The position numbers and the translations under genes were made by a program. DNA of 64,000 nt from Bradyrhizobium betae (GTDB lineage: Bacteria; Pseudomonadota; Alphaproteobacteria; Rhizobiales; Xanthobacteraceae), in NCBI RefSeq assembly GCF_004123905.1, contig NZ_MZXW01000054.1:124001-188000 (forward strand). Direction: 5' to 3'. The notes beneath the pieces are model-generated. The model was not told where the DNA came from. It saw only the letters and a program-made list of their open reading frames with translations, and did not search any database. Within the stretch, counting starts at the first letter, position 1. Each line of letters opens with the position of its first letter. Positions 8,854 through 18,129 of the stretch are shown piece after piece.

Positions 8854-10860
8854 GTGGCAACACGAGCTAAGAAAATCGCCAAGGGCAAGAAGACGGCTGC
8901 GAAGAAGGTCGTCAAGAAAGCCACGAAAAAGGCTGTGAAGACGCGCGCGTCCGCCAAGAAGGTCCAGAAGTCCGAGAAGGCTGCCGCCAAGAAGGGCGTG
9001 AAGAAGAGCGCTGCGAAGACGTCAAAGAAGGCCGGCAAGAAGGTTGCGAAGAAGCAGGTCGTCGCCAAAAAGGCGGTGAAGAAAGCGGCCAAAAAGGCAG
9101 CCAAGTCTCCGGCGAAGAACAAGGCTCCGGCGAAGAAGGTCGCCAAGAAAGCGAAACTGACCACGCCTGCCGTGACCGCCGCACCGCGTCCTGTCGCCAC
9201 GCCGCCGAAGGTTGTGAAGCCGAAGGTGTCGTTGCCCAAGGTGTCGAAGCCTGAGGCGGCGCGCGGGCCGAAGCCCGGCGCGGCTCCGCAAGCCGCGGCA
9301 CCCGTTGCGGCCCCCGCGCGCGACAATATCTTCTACATCTCGACCGCGATCGCCTATCCCAACGGCAGCCCGCATATTGGCCACGCCTATGAGGCGATCT
9401 CGGCGGACGTGCTGGCGCGCTTTGCGCGGCTCGATGGCAAGGACGTCTTTTTCCTGACCGGCACCGACGAGCACGGCCAGAAGATGGTCCAGACCGCGCA
9501 GAACGAAGGTTTGACGGCCGCGCAGCTCGCCGAGCGCAACGCGAACCGCTTCAGGGAGATGGACCAGCGCCTGAACGTGTCGTTCGACCGCTTCATCCGT
9601 ACCACCGAAGAGCAGCACCATCGCTCCAGCCAGGAGATATGGCGGCGCATGGAAGCCAACGGCGATATCTATGCCGACACCTATGCCGGCTGGTATTCGG
9701 TGCGCGACGAGGCCTATTACGCCGAGGACGAGACGCGCCTGAACGACGAAGGCGTGCGCCTCGGGCCGCAGGGCACGCCAGTGGAGTGGGTCGAGGAGAA
9801 GAGCTACTTCTTCCGCCTCTCGACCTATCAGGACAAGCTTCTGAAGCTCTACGCGGATCGCCCTGATTTCATCGGGCCTGACTCCCGCAAGAACGAGGTG
9901 GTGAGTTTCGTCAAGGGCGGCCTGCGCGACCTCTCGATCTCGCGCACCACCTTCGACTGGGGCGTCAAGGTGCCCGGCGACGAAGAGCACGTGATGTATG
10001 TCTGGGTCGATGCGCTGACCAACTACATTACCGGTGTCGGCTTCCCCGACGAGAGCGACAAGAACTGGCGTTACTGGCCGGCGGACGTGCACATCATCGG
10101 CAAGGACATCATCCGCTTCCACGCGGTGTACTGGCCGGCATTCCTGATGTCGGCGGGCATTTCACTGCCGAAGCGGGTCTATGCCCATGGCTTCCTGTTC
10201 AACAGGGGCGAGAAGATGTCGAAGTCGGTCGGCAATGTCGTCGATCCCTTCAATCTTGCGGACCAGTATGGCGTCGACCAGATGCGCTATTTCTTCCTGC
10301 GCGAGGTTTCGTATGGCCAGGATGGAAACTACAATCACGAGGCCATCGTTGCGCGGATCAATGCCGATCTCGCCAACGATCTCGGCAACCTCGCGCAGCG
10401 CTCACTGTCGATGATCGCCAAGCAACTGGGCGGCGTGCTGCCGGAGCCGGGCGCGTACAGCGACAACGACAAGGCGATTTTGGCGATGGCTGACGGCATG
10501 ATCGCCGCGAGCCGCGAAGCGATGGCGACGCAGCAGATCCATCACTGGCTCAACGCCGTGTGGGCCGTGGTCGCGGAGGCCAACCGCTATTTCGCGGGCG
10601 AGGCGCCGTGGGCGCTGGCCAAGACCGATCCTGCCAGGCAGAAGACGGTGCTCTACGTCACTGCCGAAGTCGTGCGCCAGATCGCGATCCTGGCCCAGCC
10701 GGCGATGCCGACCGCATCCAGCTTGCTGCTCGACAGCCTCGGCGTCCCCGCGGGCGAGCGCGATTTTGCGTCGCTCGGCGGCGACAAGCGCATCGCGCCC
10801 GGCTCGACGCTGCCGGCGCCGACGCCGGCGTTCCCGCGCTACATCGAGCCGGCGGCTTAG
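8854..10860 (+). CDS. metG: Methionyl-tRNA synthetase with histone H1-like N-terminal tail
   Basis: The 668-residue protein charges tRNA-Met. The catalytic core begins near residue 157 (DNIFYISTAIAYPNG) and has the HIGH motif (PHIGHAY), FLTGTDEHG, the MetRS connective region and KMSKS (GEKMSKSVGN), with a C-terminal anticodon domain. Residues 1-156 are unusual: about 40 Lys in the first 100 residues as AKK/KKA repeats, followed by a Pro/Ala/Val/Lys stretch, like histone H1 or HC2. The GTG at 8854 follows AAAGGA at 7-8 bp spacing, and no start codon lies near the core boundary, so the tail is probably translated. The tail may bind tRNA or nucleic acid; that is inference. Confidence 0.95.
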   Translation: MATRAKKIAKGKKTAAKKVVKKATKKAVKTRASAKKVQKSEKAAAKKGVKKSAAKTSKKAGKKVAKKQVVAKKAVKKAAKKAAKSPAKNKAPAKKVAKKAKLTTPAVTAAPRPVATPPKVVKPKVSLPKVSKPEAARGPKPGAAPQAAAPVAAPARDNIFYISTAIAYPNGSPHIGHAYEAISADVLARFARLDGKDVFFLTGTDEHGQKMVQTAQNEGLTAAQLAERNANRFREMDQRLNVSFDRFIRTTEEQHHRSSQEIWRRMEANGDIYADTYAGWYSVRDEAYYAEDETRLNDEGVRLGPQGTPVEWVEEKSYFFRLSTYQDKLLKLYADRPDFIGPDSRKNEVVSFVKGGLRDLSISRTTFDWGVKVPGDEEHVMYVWVDALTNYITGVGFPDESDKNWRYWPADVHIIGKDIIRFHAVYWPAFLMSAGISLPKRVYAHGFLFNRGEKMSKSVGNVVDPFNLADQYGVDQMRYFFLREVSYGQDGNYNHEAIVARINADLANDLGNLAQRSLSMIAKQLGGVLPEPGAYSDNDKAILAMADGMIAASREAMATQQIHHWLNAVWAVVAEANRYFAGEAPWALAKTDPARQKTVLYVTAEVVRQIAILAQPAMPTASSLLLDSLGVPAGERDFASLGGDKRIAPGSTLPAPTPAFPRYIEPAA

Positions 10861-10873
10861 AGGCGTTCGCGCA

Positions 10874-11650
10874 ATGCTGGTCGACAGTCACTGCCATCTG
10901 GATTTTCCCGACTTTGCGGAAGATCTCGACGGGATCGTCTCACGTGCACGTGCGGCCGGCATCGGCCGTATGGTCACGATCTCGACGCGGGTGCGCAAAC
11001 TCAATCAGCTTCTCGCAATCGCCGAGCGCTTCGACGATGTCTATTGTTCGGTCGGCACCCACCCACACAACGCCGACGAGGAAGATGGCATCTCGCCGGA
11101 CGAACTGATCGCGCTGACGCAGCATCCCAAGGTCGTCGCGCTCGGCGAGGCCGGGCTCGACTATTTCTACGACGACGGCTCGCCGGAGGCGCAAGCGAGG
11201 GGCTTCCGCGCTCATATCGCGGCTGCCCGCGCGACTGGCCTGCCGCTCGTGATCCACACCCGCGAGGCGGACGAAGACTGCGCCCATATCCTGGAAGAGG
11301 AGGTGGCCAAGGGAGCGTTTCGCGCGGTGCTGCATTGTTACACAGGCGGGCGCGAGCTGGCGCTGAAGGCAGTGTCGCTCGGGCTCTATATCGGTTTCAC
11401 GGGCATCCTGACCTTCAAGAAGTCGGAGGCCCTGCGTGCGCTCGCGGCGGAGCTGCCGTCTGACCGTATTCTGGTTGAAACAGACTCGCCCTATCTTGCG
11501 CCCGGCAAGTTTCGGGGCAAACGTAACGAGCCGGCCTATGTGGTCGAGGTCGCCAAAGTGCTTGCCGAAACCCGCGGCGTGTCGCTTGAAGAGATCTCAC
11601 GCCAGACCACCGACAACTTCTTCCGCCTGTTCTCCAAGGTGAAAGCTTGA
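10874..11650 (+). CDS. tatD: TatD family metal-dependent hydrolase
   Basis: The 258-residue TIM-barrel protein has the TatD metal-site motifs: DSHCHLD at the N-terminus, GEAGLDY, VIHTREA, HCYTGG and ETDSPYLAP near the C-terminus. Family members are 3'-5' DNA/RNA exonucleases or phosphodiesterases. The ATG at 10874 matches the usual start of the family and lies 13 bp after the metG stop. The metG-tatD-MBL order is common in alphaproteobacteria. Confidence 0.94.
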   Translation: MLVDSHCHLDFPDFAEDLDGIVSRARAAGIGRMVTISTRVRKLNQLLAIAERFDDVYCSVGTHPHNADEEDGISPDELIALTQHPKVVALGEAGLDYFYDDGSPEAQARGFRAHIAAARATGLPLVIHTREADEDCAHILEEEVAKGAFRAVLHCYTGGRELALKAVSLGLYIGFTGILTFKKSEALRALAAELPSDRILVETDSPYLAPGKFRGKRNEPAYVVEVAKVLAETRGVSLEEISRQTTDNFFRLFSKVKA

Positions 11651-11663
11651 GACTGGAATCCGC

Positions 11664-12461
11664 ATGACGCTGACGCTGACGATCCTGGGCTGCGGTTCCT
11701 CCGCCGGCGTGCCGCGCCCGGCACTCGGCTGGGGCGCCTGCGATCCCAATAACCCAAAAAACCGCCGTCGCCGCTGCTCGATGATGGTCGAACAGACCTC
11801 AAGCCACGGCACCACGCGCATCGTGATCGACACCGCGCCCGATCTGCGTGAGCAGCTCATCGACACCAATGTCGATCATATCGATGCGGTGTTCCTGACG
11901 CACGAGCACGCCGACCAGACCCACGGCATGGACGATTTGCGCTCGGTCGTGCTCCACATGCGCAAGCGCATTCCGGTCTATTTCAACCAGTCGACCGCGA
12001 AAGACATCATGGCGCGGTTCTCTTATTGCTTCATCTCGCCCGAGGGCAGCGACTATCCGCCGATCCTGCATCGGCATTCGATCGAAGCCGGAGGGACGCA
12101 GATCATCGGCGGCAAGGGTGGGGACATCTCGATGACCGCCTTCCTGGTCCAGCACGGCCAGATCCCCGCGCTCGGCTATCGCATCGGCAACGCCGCCTAC
12201 ACGCCCGATCTCAACGACATCCCGCGGGAGAGCTGGGGTGCGCTGGAAAATCTCGATCTCTGGATCGTCGACGGCTTGCGCTACACCCAGCATTCCAGCC
12301 ATTTCAGCATCAACGATGCGCTGTCCTGGATCGAGCGCTTCAAGCCGAAGCGCGCCGTCATCACCAACATGACCGCCGATGTCGATTACGAGGTCATCCG
12401 GCAATCGCTGCCATCAGGCGTTGTGCCGGCTTACGACGGTATGCGGCTGGAGACGCACTGA
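11664..12461 (+). CDS. MBL-fold metallohydrolase (PhnP-like)
   Basis: The 265-residue protein starts with the LGCGSSAGVPRP loop typical of PhnP/RNase Z-type beta-lactamase folds and has the metal motif THEHADQTHG followed by DDLR. A distal IVDGLRYTQHSSHFS segment fits the second metal-binding half. PhnP-type enzymes cleave cyclic phosphodiesters, but no phn genes are nearby. The usual HxHxDH is here HxHxDQ with His three residues on. It is the last gene of the operon, 13 bp after tatD. The substrate is unknown. Confidence 0.88.
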   Translation: MTLTLTILGCGSSAGVPRPALGWGACDPNNPKNRRRRCSMMVEQTSSHGTTRIVIDTAPDLREQLIDTNVDHIDAVFLTHEHADQTHGMDDLRSVVLHMRKRIPVYFNQSTAKDIMARFSYCFISPEGSDYPPILHRHSIEAGGTQIIGGKGGDISMTAFLVQHGQIPALGYRIGNAAYTPDLNDIPRESWGALENLDLWIVDGLRYTQHSSHFSINDALSWIERFKPKRAVITNMTADVDYEVIRQSLPSGVVPAYDGMRLETH

Positions 12462-12475
12462 GCGCACTAATCAGC

Positions 12476-14125
12476 TCAGGCCGAGATCGCCTTGGCCGAT
12501 CCCACCTCGTTACGCAGCAGGAATTTCTGGATCTTGCCTGTCGACGTCTTCGGAATCGGTCCGAACATGACCGCCTTCGGCGTCTTGAAGCCGCTCATAT
12601 GCGAACGGCAGAAGGCGATGATCTCGGCCTCGGTCGCGCTGGCGCCGTCCTTCAGTTCGACGAAGGCGCAGGGCACCTCGCCCCATTTCGGATCGGGCTT
12701 TGCGACCACGGCGGCAAACAGCACGGCCGGGTGCTTGTAGAGGATGTCCTCGACCTCGACCGAGGAGATGTTCTCGCCGCCGGAGATGATGATGTCCTTG
12801 GAACGGTCCTTGATGATGACGTAGCCGTGCGCGTCGAGCACGCCGAGATCGCCGGTGTGAAACCAGCCGCCCTCGAAGGCTTCCTTCGTCGCCTTCTCGT
12901 TCTTCAGATAGCCCTTCATCACGATGTTGCCGCGGAACATGACCTCGCCGATGGTCTCGCCGTCGCGCGGCACCTCCTGCATGGTTTGCGGATTGAGGAC
13001 GGTGACGCCTTCCTCGAGCGGGTAGGGCACGCCCTGCCGCCGCTTCATGCTGGCGCGCTCGGCGGCAGGCAACTCGTCCCAGCCGGGCTGCTCGGCGCAG
13101 ACGGAGGCGGGGCCATAGACCTCGGTCAGGCCGTACACATGCGTCAGCTTGATGCCGATGTTTTCGGCGCCTTCGAGCACGGCGACCGGCGGCGCCGCGC
13201 CCGCGATCAGGCCGACGACGCGGCGGGCAGCACTGCCTTTCGGCGCGTCGGGCGCGTTGATCAGCGTGTTGTAGACGATCGGCGCGCCGCACATGTGGGT
13301 GACGCCGTGCTGCTTGATCAGCTCGAAGATTTTGGTCGGCTCGACCTTGCGCAGGCAGACATTGATGCCGGCTGAGGCCGCGATGGTCCAGGGGAAGCAC
13401 CAGCCGTTGCAATGGAACATCGGCAGCGTCCAGAGATAGACCGGATGCTGGCCGAGTTGACCGGCGAGGATGTTGCTGACGGCATTGAGATAAGCGCCGC
13501 GATGATGCGTGACGACGCCCTTGGGATTGCCGGTCGTGCCCGAAGTGTAGCTCAGCGCGATCGCGTCCCATTCGTCGGTCAGTGGGATCGCAGTGAAGTC
13601 AGGATCGCCTTGCGCGAGCGCCGCCTCATACTCGATCTCGCCGATGCGCTTGCCGCCCTTGAAGGCGGCATCGTCGACGTCGATCACGAACGGTTTTGGC
13701 CCGCTCATCTGCGCCAGCGCGTCGGTGATCACGCCGGAGAATTCCGGATCGACCAGGATGATCCTGGCGCCGCCATGGTCGAGCTGGAACGCGATCGAGG
13801 GCGCGTCGAGGCGGATGTTGAGCGCGTTGAGCACGGCGCCGCTCATCGGCACCGCAAAGTGCACCTCGTTCATGGCCGGAATGTTCGGCAGCATCGCCGC
13901 CACGGTGTCGCCGACGCCGATGCCCTTGCCGGCGAGATACGACGCAAAGCGTTTGCAACGCTCATAGGTCTGCGCCCACGTGAAGCTGCGGCCTTCATAG
14001 ACGGTGCTGACATGATCGGGATAGACCGCGGCGCTGCGCGCGAGGAAACTCACCGGCGTCAGCGGTACGTAATTGGCTTGCGTCTTGTCGAGGCCGATAT
14101 TGTACGGGTTCTGCCGCTCACTCAT
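12476..14125 (-). CDS. AMP-dependent acyl-CoA synthetase
   Basis: The 549-residue protein is an adenylate-forming CoA ligase. It has the phosphate loop YTSGTTGNPKG, the YGLTE motif, and HTGDLGVLDAHGY plus DRSKDIIISGGENIS at the hinge, with the C-terminal catalytic Lys in TSTGKIQKF. ATG 14125 is preferred to GTG 14131 because the AAGGAGGG site fits only the ATG. It lies 21 bp after the fused TRAP permease, so the imported carboxylate is probably its substrate. Chain length or aromatic specificity cannot be read from sequence. Confidence 0.9.
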   Translation of the reverse strand: MSERQNPYNIGLDKTQANYVPLTPVSFLARSAAVYPDHVSTVYEGRSFTWAQTYERCKRFASYLAGKGIGVGDTVAAMLPNIPAMNEVHFAVPMSGAVLNALNIRLDAPSIAFQLDHGGARIILVDPEFSGVITDALAQMSGPKPFVIDVDDAAFKGGKRIGEIEYEAALAQGDPDFTAIPLTDEWDAIALSYTSGTTGNPKGVVTHHRGAYLNAVSNILAGQLGQHPVYLWTLPMFHCNGWCFPWTIAASAGINVCLRKVEPTKIFELIKQHGVTHMCGAPIVYNTLINAPDAPKGSAARRVVGLIAGAAPPVAVLEGAENIGIKLTHVYGLTEVYGPASVCAEQPGWDELPAAERASMKRRQGVPYPLEEGVTVLNPQTMQEVPRDGETIGEVMFRGNIVMKGYLKNEKATKEAFEGGWFHTGDLGVLDAHGYVIIKDRSKDIIISGGENISSVEVEDILYKHPAVLFAAVVAKPDPKWGEVPCAFVELKDGASATEAEIIAFCRSHMSGFKTPKAVMFGPIPKTSTGKIQKFLLRNEVGSAKAISA

Positions 14126-14146
14126 CGACACCCTCCTTAAACCGTC

Positions 14147-16036
14147 TCAAAGAAATCCGATCGAGATCCAGGGAAAGACCGCGACGACGATCAATCCCAC
14201 CAGCAGCGCCAGCAGATAGCCCCAGATCGGCCTGATGCCTTCGGCCGGGTCGACGCGTCCGATCGCGCAGGCGGCATAATAGCCGACGCCGAAGGGTGGG
14301 GCGAATAAACCGATACCCATGGCCAGAATGATCACCATGGCATAGTGCACCTCGTGCACGCCGACGGCACGCGCAATCGGAAACAGCAGCGGCCCGAACA
14401 GCACGATCGCCGGGATGCCCTCCAGCACGCTGCCGAGGATGGTGAAGGCCAGGATCGAGACGGCGATGAAGGTCGCTGCTCCCCCCGGCAACCCCGTCAT
14501 GGCCGCCGCCAGCGAGCGCGAGAAGCCGGATTGCGTCAGGCCCCAGGCCATGCCGGTGGCGGTGCCGATGATCAGCAGGATCGCGCCCGACAGCGCGGCG
14601 GTCTCGACCAGCATCGGAAACAGCCGCCGCCACTCGAAGCGGCGGTAGACGAGCAGGCCGACCACGGCGCCATAGACGATGCCAATGGTGGAGACTTCGG
14701 TGGCGGTGGCGATGCCCTCGACCACGGCGTAGCGGATCACGAAGGGCAGCGCCAGCGCGGGCAGGGCGACGATGAAGCTCTTGCCGATCTCGCTCGTATT
14801 GGCGCGGCGGACATGGCTCATGTCCTCGTGGCGATAGCGCCACCACACCAGCATGCAGAGCGTGATCGCAAGCACGACGCCGGGCAACAGGCCGCCGGTG
14901 AACAGCGCCGCGATCGAGACGCCGGTGACCGAGCCGATCGTGATCAGCACGAGGCTCGGCGGAATAGTTTCGGTCTGGGCGCCGGTTGCGGCAAGCAGCG
15001 CGACGAGGTCTCCGGGCTTGGCGCCACGCTGCTTCATCTCCGGGAACAGCACGGGCGCCACCGCGGCCATGTCGGCGGCCTTGGCGCCCGATATGCCGGA
15101 GACCAGATACATGGCACCGACCAGCACGTAATGCAGGCCGCCGCGGACATGGCCGAGCAGGCTCGCCAGGAACGCCACCATGGCCCGCGCCATGCCGGTC
15201 ATCTCGATCAATAGCCCCAAAAACACGAACAGCGGCACCGAGAGCAGGATGAGGTGGCTCATGCCCTCGTCCATCCGCCCGATCAGCACCATCACAGGCG
15301 TCCGCGTGGTCAGCGCCAGATAGCCAAAGATGGCAAGGCCAAAGCCGAACGCAATGGGAACGCCGGCAAAGACGCAGAAGCCGGCGACGCCGACGAAGAA
15401 GATGACGAGATTGATATTGCCGAGCGGTCGCAAGTATGGCTGTGCCAGCCAGAACAGGCCGACGATCACGGCAACTGTTATCACGGCCGTCAGCACCATG
15501 CGGAGATCGGCGGCGCGCGTCAGCCGCAGCAACGCGAACACCGCCATCAGGCAGATGCCGGCCGGCAGCGCCGCGGCGCGCCACATGTTCGAGATCTGGA
15601 GCGCTGGCGTGGTGATGAAACTTTCCTCGTAGGCGTATTCGGCGGACGGCCAGACGATCAGCGCCAGGAACGCCAGCGCCGCGCAGGTCGCGACCAGGTC
15701 GAGCCAGGCCCGCATCGCCGGCCTGGCGCTGGCGACAATCGCGGTCATGCGCATGTGCTCGGAGCGACGGAATGCGACCGCAGCGCCCAGCATCGCCAGC
15801 CACAGGAACAGGATCGAGGCGAGCTCGTCCGACCAGATCAGCGGCCGGTGCACGCCGTAGCGCGCGACCACACCGGCGAACAGGATCACGATCTCGGCGA
15901 CCACCAGGATCGCCGCCGGGACCTCGACGGCGAGGCCGAGGATGCGCTCGAGCGAGGCCAGCAACTGAGATCGGCGAGGGGGCTGAACAGCCTCCTCGCC
16001 CGCCACTTCGGTCACCTCGACCTCGACATGAGCCAT
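14147..16036 (-). CDS. Fused TRAP transporter permease (DctQ-DctM)
   Basis: The 629-residue membrane protein joins both TRAP permease subunits. The first ~200 residues form the four-helix DctQ unit (IWSDELASILFLWLAMLG region), and the rest is the large DctM unit with signatures GIPIAF-like GVPIAFGFGLA, SGISGAKAADMAAVAPV and PPSLVLITIG. Such fusions are a known TRAP subclass. It works with the binding protein encoded 15 bp upstream to import a carboxylate using an ion gradient. The downstream CoA ligase suggests intracellular activation of the substrate. Confidence 0.92.
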   Translation of the reverse strand: MAHVEVEVTEVAGEEAVQPPRRSQLLASLERILGLAVEVPAAILVVAEIVILFAGVVARYGVHRPLIWSDELASILFLWLAMLGAAVAFRRSEHMRMTAIVASARPAMRAWLDLVATCAALAFLALIVWPSAEYAYEESFITTPALQISNMWRAAALPAGICLMAVFALLRLTRAADLRMVLTAVITVAVIVGLFWLAQPYLRPLGNINLVIFFVGVAGFCVFAGVPIAFGFGLAIFGYLALTTRTPVMVLIGRMDEGMSHLILLSVPLFVFLGLLIEMTGMARAMVAFLASLLGHVRGGLHYVLVGAMYLVSGISGAKAADMAAVAPVLFPEMKQRGAKPGDLVALLAATGAQTETIPPSLVLITIGSVTGVSIAALFTGGLLPGVVLAITLCMLVWWRYRHEDMSHVRRANTSEIGKSFIVALPALALPFVIRYAVVEGIATATEVSTIGIVYGAVVGLLVYRRFEWRRLFPMLVETAALSGAILLIIGTATGMAWGLTQSGFSRSLAAAMTGLPGGAATFIAVSILAFTILGSVLEGIPAIVLFGPLLFPIARAVGVHEVHYAMVIILAMGIGLFAPPFGVGYYAACAIGRVDPAEGIRPIWGYLLALLVGLIVVAVFPWISIGFL

Positions 16037-16051
16037 GACGGCTCCAACGCG

Positions 16052-17083
16052 TTACGACAGCTTGCCGACGGCCTTTTCCAGCAGGTCCCAGGCCTGATCG
16101 CCATACTTGCCTTTCCACTCGGCATAGAAGCCGGCGGCGCGCAGCTTGTCGCGGAACGGCGCGACCGTGGGCTGGTTGAAGGTCAGGCCCTTGCCAGCGA
16201 GCTCCTGCTGGAGATTGGCGTTCAGCTTGGCGGTATCCTCACGCTCCTTGATCGCGGCAGCGTTGATGTTCTTGGCAACGATGGTGCGCACGTCCTCCGG
16301 CAAAGCGCTCCAGGCCTTGCGGTTGGCCAGGAACCAGAAGCCGTCCCACATGTGGTTGGTCAGTGAGCAGTACTTCTGGACCTCGTAGAGTTTTGCGGTC
16401 GAGATGATCGCCAGCGGGTTCTCCTGGCCCTCGACGATCCTGGTCTGGAGCGCGGAATAGACCTCGGCGAAATTGATCGAGGCGGGCGCCGCATCGAACG
16501 CCTTGAACATCGAGGTCCACAGCGGCGACACCGGCACGCGGATCTTGAAGCCCTTGAAATCATCCGGACCGGTGATCGGTTTGCTCGACGCGGTGGTCTG
16601 GCGGAATCCGTTGTCCCAGATCTTGTCCATGACCTCGAGGCCGGCCTTCTTGATCTCGCCGCGGACATGGGCGCCGAGATCGCCGTCCATGGCCTTCCAG
16701 ACCGTGGCGTAGTCCGGGAACGCGAAGCCGATGCCGTTGATCGACGCCGCCGGCACCAGGGTCGACAGGATCAGGCCCGACAGCGTGAAGAACTCGACGC
16801 CGCCGGAACGGATCTGGCTCAGCATGTCGGTGTCGGAACCGAGCTGGTTGTTCGGGAAGATCTGGAGGTCGAATTTGCCGTTGGTCTCGGCCTTGATCGC
16901 CGCCGCCATCTCCCTGGCGCGCACGTTGAGCGGATGGGTGTCCGGCAGGTTGTTGGCGTATTTGTAGGTGAACTCGGCGCTCTGGGCGCGGGCCACATGG
17001 GGCGCGCCAATGCCGCCCAGGACCGCGGTCGCGGCGGAGGCCTTGAGAAGCGTGCGTCGGGAAAAGCGCGTTGAAATGACCAT
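16052..17083 (-). CDS. TRAP transporter periplasmic binding protein (DctP family)
   Basis: The 343-residue protein has a twin-arginine-type signal (SRRTLLKAS, then AHVARA cleavage region, about residues 8-34). The mature part has the DctP pattern: YANNLPDTHPLN, FPNNQLGSD, the Arg-containing FKGFKIRVPVSPLW carboxylate clamp, and EGQENPLAI. It binds the substrate in the periplasm for the fused permease. It is first in the operon with the permease and acyl-CoA synthetase. A folded, possibly cofactor- or oligomer-dependent export is suggested by the Tat signal. Confidence 0.92.
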   Translation of the reverse strand: MVISTRFSRRTLLKASAATAVLGGIGAPHVARAQSAEFTYKYANNLPDTHPLNVRAREMAAAIKAETNGKFDLQIFPNNQLGSDTDMLSQIRSGGVEFFTLSGLILSTLVPAASINGIGFAFPDYATVWKAMDGDLGAHVRGEIKKAGLEVMDKIWDNGFRQTTASSKPITGPDDFKGFKIRVPVSPLWTSMFKAFDAAPASINFAEVYSALQTRIVEGQENPLAIISTAKLYEVQKYCSLTNHMWDGFWFLANRKAWSALPEDVRTIVAKNINAAAIKEREDTAKLNANLQQELAGKGLTFNQPTVAPFRDKLRAAGFYAEWKGKYGDQAWDLLEKAVGKLS

Positions 17084-17589
17084 GGGGTCTGCTTCCTCGG
17101 AAGGTTTGTTTTTGTTGTGAGACGCAAACCTATACGGACGGACGGTCAGAAGGTCATCTGCGATCTCGCGAAGCCTCGCTTATTGCAGCCGGACATCGTC
17201 ACGGCAATATCGGCTTTCGCCACATGCGCCGGATTCAAAATGTGAAAAACAACCCCATGCACAGTAGCCGTCGAGAGCTGGCGGAAGCTTCGAGGGGCGG
17301 ACTGGAAATCGCGCCGGAACGAAGGCGTGGTGGCAGGAATTCCGCCTAAATATCTGATCTAATTGTATATAAAGATATTCCATAATATACCTTATGCGAA
17401 TCAATGATATGGCTGTCCTGGCTGGGTACCGCTCGGCGTTGGCCGCCGAAATCCCTCCTCACCGTTGCTCTGCCAGCCCGCGTTACAACCGTGATCGTGG
17501 CGACTCATCACCGCACAAGTGAGCCGCGCTATGTTCAAGCCGGTGACGTTCGCGAACGGCGCGTCACCCCGAGGTCATCCGGCCGGCTA
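17084..17589. promoter_or_regulatory. Intergenic region upstream of the TRAP operon with AT-rich inverted repeat
   Basis: This 506-bp gap follows the 3' end of the nitrobenzoate locus and precedes the TRAP operon (leftward). An AT-rich block near 17345-17405 contains GTATAT (17365-17370) and ATATAC (17385-17390), an inverted repeat with a 14-bp spacer, in otherwise GC-rich DNA. This suits a promoter or regulator site for the TRAP operon, although it lies ~280 bp upstream of the dctP start. I see no credible gene; a 74-codon minus frame at 17180-17404 lacks support. Confidence 0.35.
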
Positions 17590-18129
17590 TCAGGACGGCG
17601 CCGTGAAGTCGTAGGAGATACGTCCGGCGGGCAGATAGAACAGCGCGATGACGGCGCCGCCGCGGACCTCGGGATAGTGCCGGCTGCCGGGATCGGGCGC
17701 GGTCCAGCCAGGCCCTTGCCAGCCCTGGAGTCCCCTGAGCTCGGCGCCCTTGTCCAAGGGCACGACCAGGTTCAGCTCGCCATAGGGGTGGCCGTGATAT
17801 TGCCCACGGAACACGTCATGGTCGTCCTCGTCCTTGAAGCGGCGCGGGTCGGTGCTGTTCATGTAGACGGCCGTGATGCTGAACTGGAACGTTTCGGGCA
17901 TCGGTTCCAGGATGCGGCTGCGCCGGTAGTTCGGACCGTCGACCTCCTGGTTCGCCGCCCAGCCTTCCTCGACGCCGCGCTTAATCAGACGCGCCAGGTC
18001 CTGGTAGAGCTGACTGCCCTCGCCGTATTTTTGATTGAGCCACCGCTCCATCTCAGCGCCCGGCGTCATGTCCTTGACCTCGCGCAGAAACGGAATGCTG
18101 CACTGAATCAGCTCGTCTCGGCTTCCCAT
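17590..18129 (-). CDS. pnbB: 4-hydroxylaminobenzoate lyase-like protein (DUF4863)
   Basis: The 179-residue cytoplasmic protein resembles the DUF4863 family, which includes the 4-hydroxylaminobenzoate lyase PnbB of 4-nitrobenzoate degraders. That enzyme converts 4-hydroxylaminobenzoate to protocatechuate and ammonia. Visible features are the FRGQYHGHPYGELNLVVPLD strand with clustered His, and a C-terminal HYPEVRGGAVIALFYLPAGRI. ATG 18129 follows GGAAGGACC at good spacing; an upstream ATG at 18156 has a weaker site. The gene starts inside the end of the nitroreductase gene, whose product would make its substrate. The assignment is by remembered family pattern and context. Confidence 0.7.
   Translation of the reverse strand: MGSRDELIQCSIPFLREVKDMTPGAEMERWLNQKYGEGSQLYQDLARLIKRGVEEGWAANQEVDGPNYRRSRILEPMPETFQFSITAVYMNSTDPRRFKDEDDHDVFRGQYHGHPYGELNLVVPLDKGAELRGLQGWQGPGWTAPDPGSRHYPEVRGGAVIALFYLPAGRISYDFTAPS

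Noticed and set aside
12026..13375. Long plus-strand frame running through the MBL end and acyl-CoA synthetase
   Set aside because: It crosses two well-supported genes in other frames and has no coherent domain.
17180..17404. Minus frame of 74 codons upstream of the TRAP operon
   Set aside because: No recognised family, no ribosome site, composition of a chance frame in an AT-rich regulatory gap.
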